The notes under the pieces: generated by a model
Told to the model about the DNA's origin: nothing
What the model saw: the letters and a program-made list of their open reading frames with translations, nothing else
Database searches by the model: none
NCBI GenBank assembly: GCA_047495785.1
Contig: JBLDXI010000019.1
Span: 806,001 to 870,000, forward strand
DNA: 64,000 nucleotides
Reading direction: 5' to 3'
Origin: Lepidodermella squamata
Taxonomy: Eukaryota > Gastrotricha
Shown here: one piece after another, positions 62,101 through 64,000 of the stretch
Numbering within the stretch: position 1 is the first letter of the stretch
Layout of the letters: each line of letters opens with the position of its first letter
Translations under genes and position numbers: made by a program

Positions 62101-64000
62101 ATGAATTATTTTTACTCATGAAAATTCATAAAAATAAATTACTAGTAATTGAAGCTTTAAGGTAAGGATTGCCTTGAACCGAAATCGAGCTAACAGCCAC
62201 TGTGCTAAAAGACCTGCGAACTCGCCGATTTCCAGTCAGTAAAGAACCGCCGGACCAAATTATATCCGAATGATTCATTGGAATTGCAAACGCTTCAACG
62301 TTATCGGTAGTCAAAGGAATAGGGGCTGACGTGTCGTAGATGCTATCGTATTGTACGCCGAGAAAATCGCCAGGTAACGCTAAAATTCGGTTATTCTCAG
62401 GCACGATGAAGTCCTGCTCATCGGTCGTTCGAGGGGTGAAAGTGTTGAAACCGACCAGCTGGTAAGTCCCGCCCGGTCTCGTCCGCCAGACCGTTAAATA
62501 AATCGTAGTATCAGTTTCAATCGGCTTTAACCGCCATCTCCAGATATAGCCACCGCCTTGGCACTGGTTTAACGGCGAATTGGGGAATAAATACGTGTAA
62601 GACGTTACTGTACGAGTCGGCCGGGTGAAATTTGTCAAACCAGCTAGGCAAGACTCGCCAGGTTGGCAGTTGACGTCAATAGGGACAGACCACGCGCCAC
62701 GCGATCCACAAATCGCTCGAAAAACAGCGGATTTCGGCGACGGCTCGTAGCCTCCTCGACACGTGTAAGTGATTGATTGATTGAAATTAGCTGAATTCGC
62801 ACTTGGGTCCGCATTTTCATACGACGGAGGCGGGGCCGGGCAGTTGGCGACTGAAATTTCCGCCCAGGCAGCTGGTAGAGCAATTCGAGACTCTAAGATC
62901 ATTCGATCTCTTGAAATCGAATAAAACCTAGGCCCGCCGCCCATTTGATACCCGAAAACATTGCGGACTGTGTAAGCGTCCCATAGCGAGTTCAGATTAT
63001 TACCGCCTAATGACTCCCTGGTAATAGCCGATAGCAACGGGACGTCGAAAGGCGACATGTAATGCATCCCGATGACGTCATTCTGCTCGACTGGTATGAA
63101 TTCACCCGGTTTTAGAATGATAGTGTTAGTGCCTACGACACTTGGGACAACCTTCGTGAGACCAACGAGGTTATACGACGAGTCAATCAAACGCCAGACT
63201 GCTAGATAAGCTGATGCGTTGGTAGCAGGATCGGCATAGGCTGCGTAATACCGCCACTGGGTGATCATACCCGGGCAGGCGATTGGGTTGTTGTGGAAAA
63301 TGTACAAGCCCATGGATAACACCGAAAAGGTCCGGCCAGTCGGGTCGTTCCCAATCGAGCGGCAACTGGCTGGGGTGACCGCGTAGCCGCAGATCGGAGG
63401 CGTCCCGGTGAAACGATTGCCCCTCTGGCAGGTTATTGAAGCCGAACCCGCTCGAATAATACGGCCGCCTACGCAGGTGTAAGTAACACTTGAACCCAGC
63501 GCGACTGCGTCAGTGCCGTTGACAGTGGCCCAGGAGTCTTCGACGAATGGGGCGTTATCGCAGGTTTCTGACGGTGTAATGCTGGCGCTGAACATGGTCA
63601 TGCGGTAGTTAGGCATTAAAGCCCCGAAATCGAGTGGTTGACGGTTCCATGTTGTAGACATGTCAGTCAAAATATCGCTCGCGTCATACTTTCCAATGTA
63701 TACGTTGAGGAGACCAGCATCTAAAAATTGAATTTTTTAATAAGGCTTAAAGTTTAGTTAAAATTCTTCGACAAATTTCAAAAACCTGCAAGGCCATTTA
63801 TTTTTGCAATTTTTTAATAATTTGTTTGAAGTACAAATAACTAACCTGAAAAGTTTTGCGTGTAATTGCTTGCAAAGCCGAGTGTTGTAACGTTAATCGG
63901 CAGCTCTTTTGACTCGTAAAAATAGCCAATGACGTCGCCGGTTTTAACGACAATCGGAGGATTCGCAGGCACGGTGACATCCTTCAACCCGGAACCAACG
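47194..64000 (-). CDS. Giant modular sushi-domain extracellular protein (5' end outside window)
   Basis: Thirteen exons join in phase: >64000-63846, 63720-62143, 62090-61026, 60468-58573, 57649-56561, 56079-55925, 55873-54187, 54025-52934, 52883-52629, 52572-50983, 50918-49681, 49632-49527, 49475-47194; about 4,700 residues. It is a tandem of roughly 1,000-residue units. Each unit has three sushi/CCP domains (four Cys, closing W..PP.C) alternating with a roughly 150-residue jelly-roll-like module that I do not recognise. That module recurs four times per unit with the signature 'IF.N..I.C.G....W.YYA...VWR....LVG......P..GD.IG.HY'. A Thr-rich mucin-like linker joins unit to unit; the last unit ends before it (LMLVVG, stop 47194). 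Probably secreted or cell-surface, for adhesion, coat or defence. Separate genes are unlikely because every intron preserves phase across unit borders. Confidence 0.82.
49960..50220 (-). repeat. Mucin-like Thr-rich linker, last of four
   Basis: Encodes TTTSSTSVQ...TTTTATTTITT-type sequence from ACN-rich microsatellite DNA; interspersed with acidic and Pro residues. Likely O-glycosylated spacer. Confidence 0.7.
53050..53340 (-). repeat. Mucin-like Thr-rich linker, longest run
   Basis: The purest of the linkers: uninterrupted Thr stretches over 12 residues, encoded by (ACA/ACT/ACG)n. The homologous linkers at 56690-56960 and 61150-61400 are shorter and more interrupted, so length varies between units. 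Confidence 0.75.
56690..56960 (-). repeat. Mucin-like Thr-rich linker, second unit
   Basis: Thr/Ser/Pro-rich with QTTSTTSAG-type interruptions; no pure Thr run above seven or so. Confidence 0.65.
57840..58030. repeat. Degenerate GACAACCGAGAC repeats in intron
   Basis: About eight or nine copies of GACAACYGAGAC, some separated by AT-rich blocks, in the 923-bp intron of the giant gene, directly next to the telomere-like palindrome. Confidence 0.7.
58031..58468. repeat. Near-perfect 430-bp palindrome carrying TTAGGG-type repeats
   Basis: Two arms of about 215 bp meet with no spacer at TTGATATTGATCAATATCAA (centre 58251/58252). Each arm contains a short telomere-like array: TAGGGT x3, TAGAGT, TAGGGT, TAGTGT, TAGGGT, TGGGGT on the left, and one hexamer fewer on the right. 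Otherwise the arms differ at only a couple of bases. It would extrude as a hairpin with telomeric sequence in the stem. Confidence 0.9.
61150..61400 (-). repeat. Mucin-like Thr-rich linker, first unit in window
   Basis: Thr-rich with Gln/Ala interruptions (TATSTQQTIRASSTT). Joins the CCP/module block at 61400-64000 to the next unit. Confidence 0.65.

Overview
The window is nuclear DNA of an invertebrate animal. Genes carry short spliceosomal introns (mostly 45-90 bp, GT..AG), use the standard code, and encode animal-type products: Cys-loop ligand-gated channels, class C 7TM receptors, a TRIM-type RING/B-box protein, an ankyrin-SOCS-box protein, and discoidin/laminin-G/fucolectin and sushi proteins. 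A degenerate TTAGGG array lies in one intron. That hexamer is common in animals outside insects and nematodes, but I cannot name the phylum.

Layout. 1-246: 3' end of an unknown gene. 352-1518: DUF4419 protein. 1958-7923 (-): secreted PAN/discoidin/LamG/fucolectin protein. 8.6-9.2 kb: gene-free stretch with two opposed clusters of a TCACTCA heptamer. 9.8-10.9 kb: solitary Gag-like gene without pol or LTRs. 11.1-13.7 kb (-): TRIM-type E3. 14.1-15.3 kb: ankyrin-SOCS protein. 15.4-17.8 and 38.2-40.6 kb (-): two paralogous intronless class C receptors. 41.2-42.0 kb: unknown two-exon gene next to a duplicated fragment of its first exon. 42.0-46.4 kb (-): three tandem Cys-loop channels, with a tRNA-Thr(CGU) and an SRP (7SL) RNA gene between the second and third. 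47.2-64.0 kb (-): the last 13 exons (about 4,700 residues) of a giant sushi-repeat protein built from near-identical modules of about 1,000 residues.

The centrepiece is a complete 19.6-kb Polinton/Maverick (adintovirus-like) element at about 18200-37818, between the two receptor paralogs. It has terminal inverted repeats and the full core set: protein-primed PolB (11 exons), chromodomain-bearing retroviral-type integrase, FtsK/HerA-type packaging ATPase, adenain-like protease, double-jelly-roll major capsid, penton-type minor capsid and a basic core protein. It also carries an unusual accessory set: a TATA-binding-protein-like protein, a PC4/Sub1-like protein, a deoxynucleoside kinase, a dUTPase and a RING/TRAF-type zinc-finger protein.

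Reading these together (inference): the left half is an early block (dUTPase, kinase, RING, PC4, PolB) for dNTP supply, replication and host manipulation. The right half is a packed, mostly minus-strand block (TBP-like, integrase, capsid genes, protease, ATPase), where ORFs abut or overlap by 4-8 nt. The TIRs hold three copies of a roughly 63-bp subrepeat, two of them with a TATAAATA box, so the element may carry its own TATA promoters and encode its own TATA-recognition factor. I regard this as the best candidate for an undescribed system. No reading frame in it looks broken, so it may be a recent insertion or a still-functional virus-like element.
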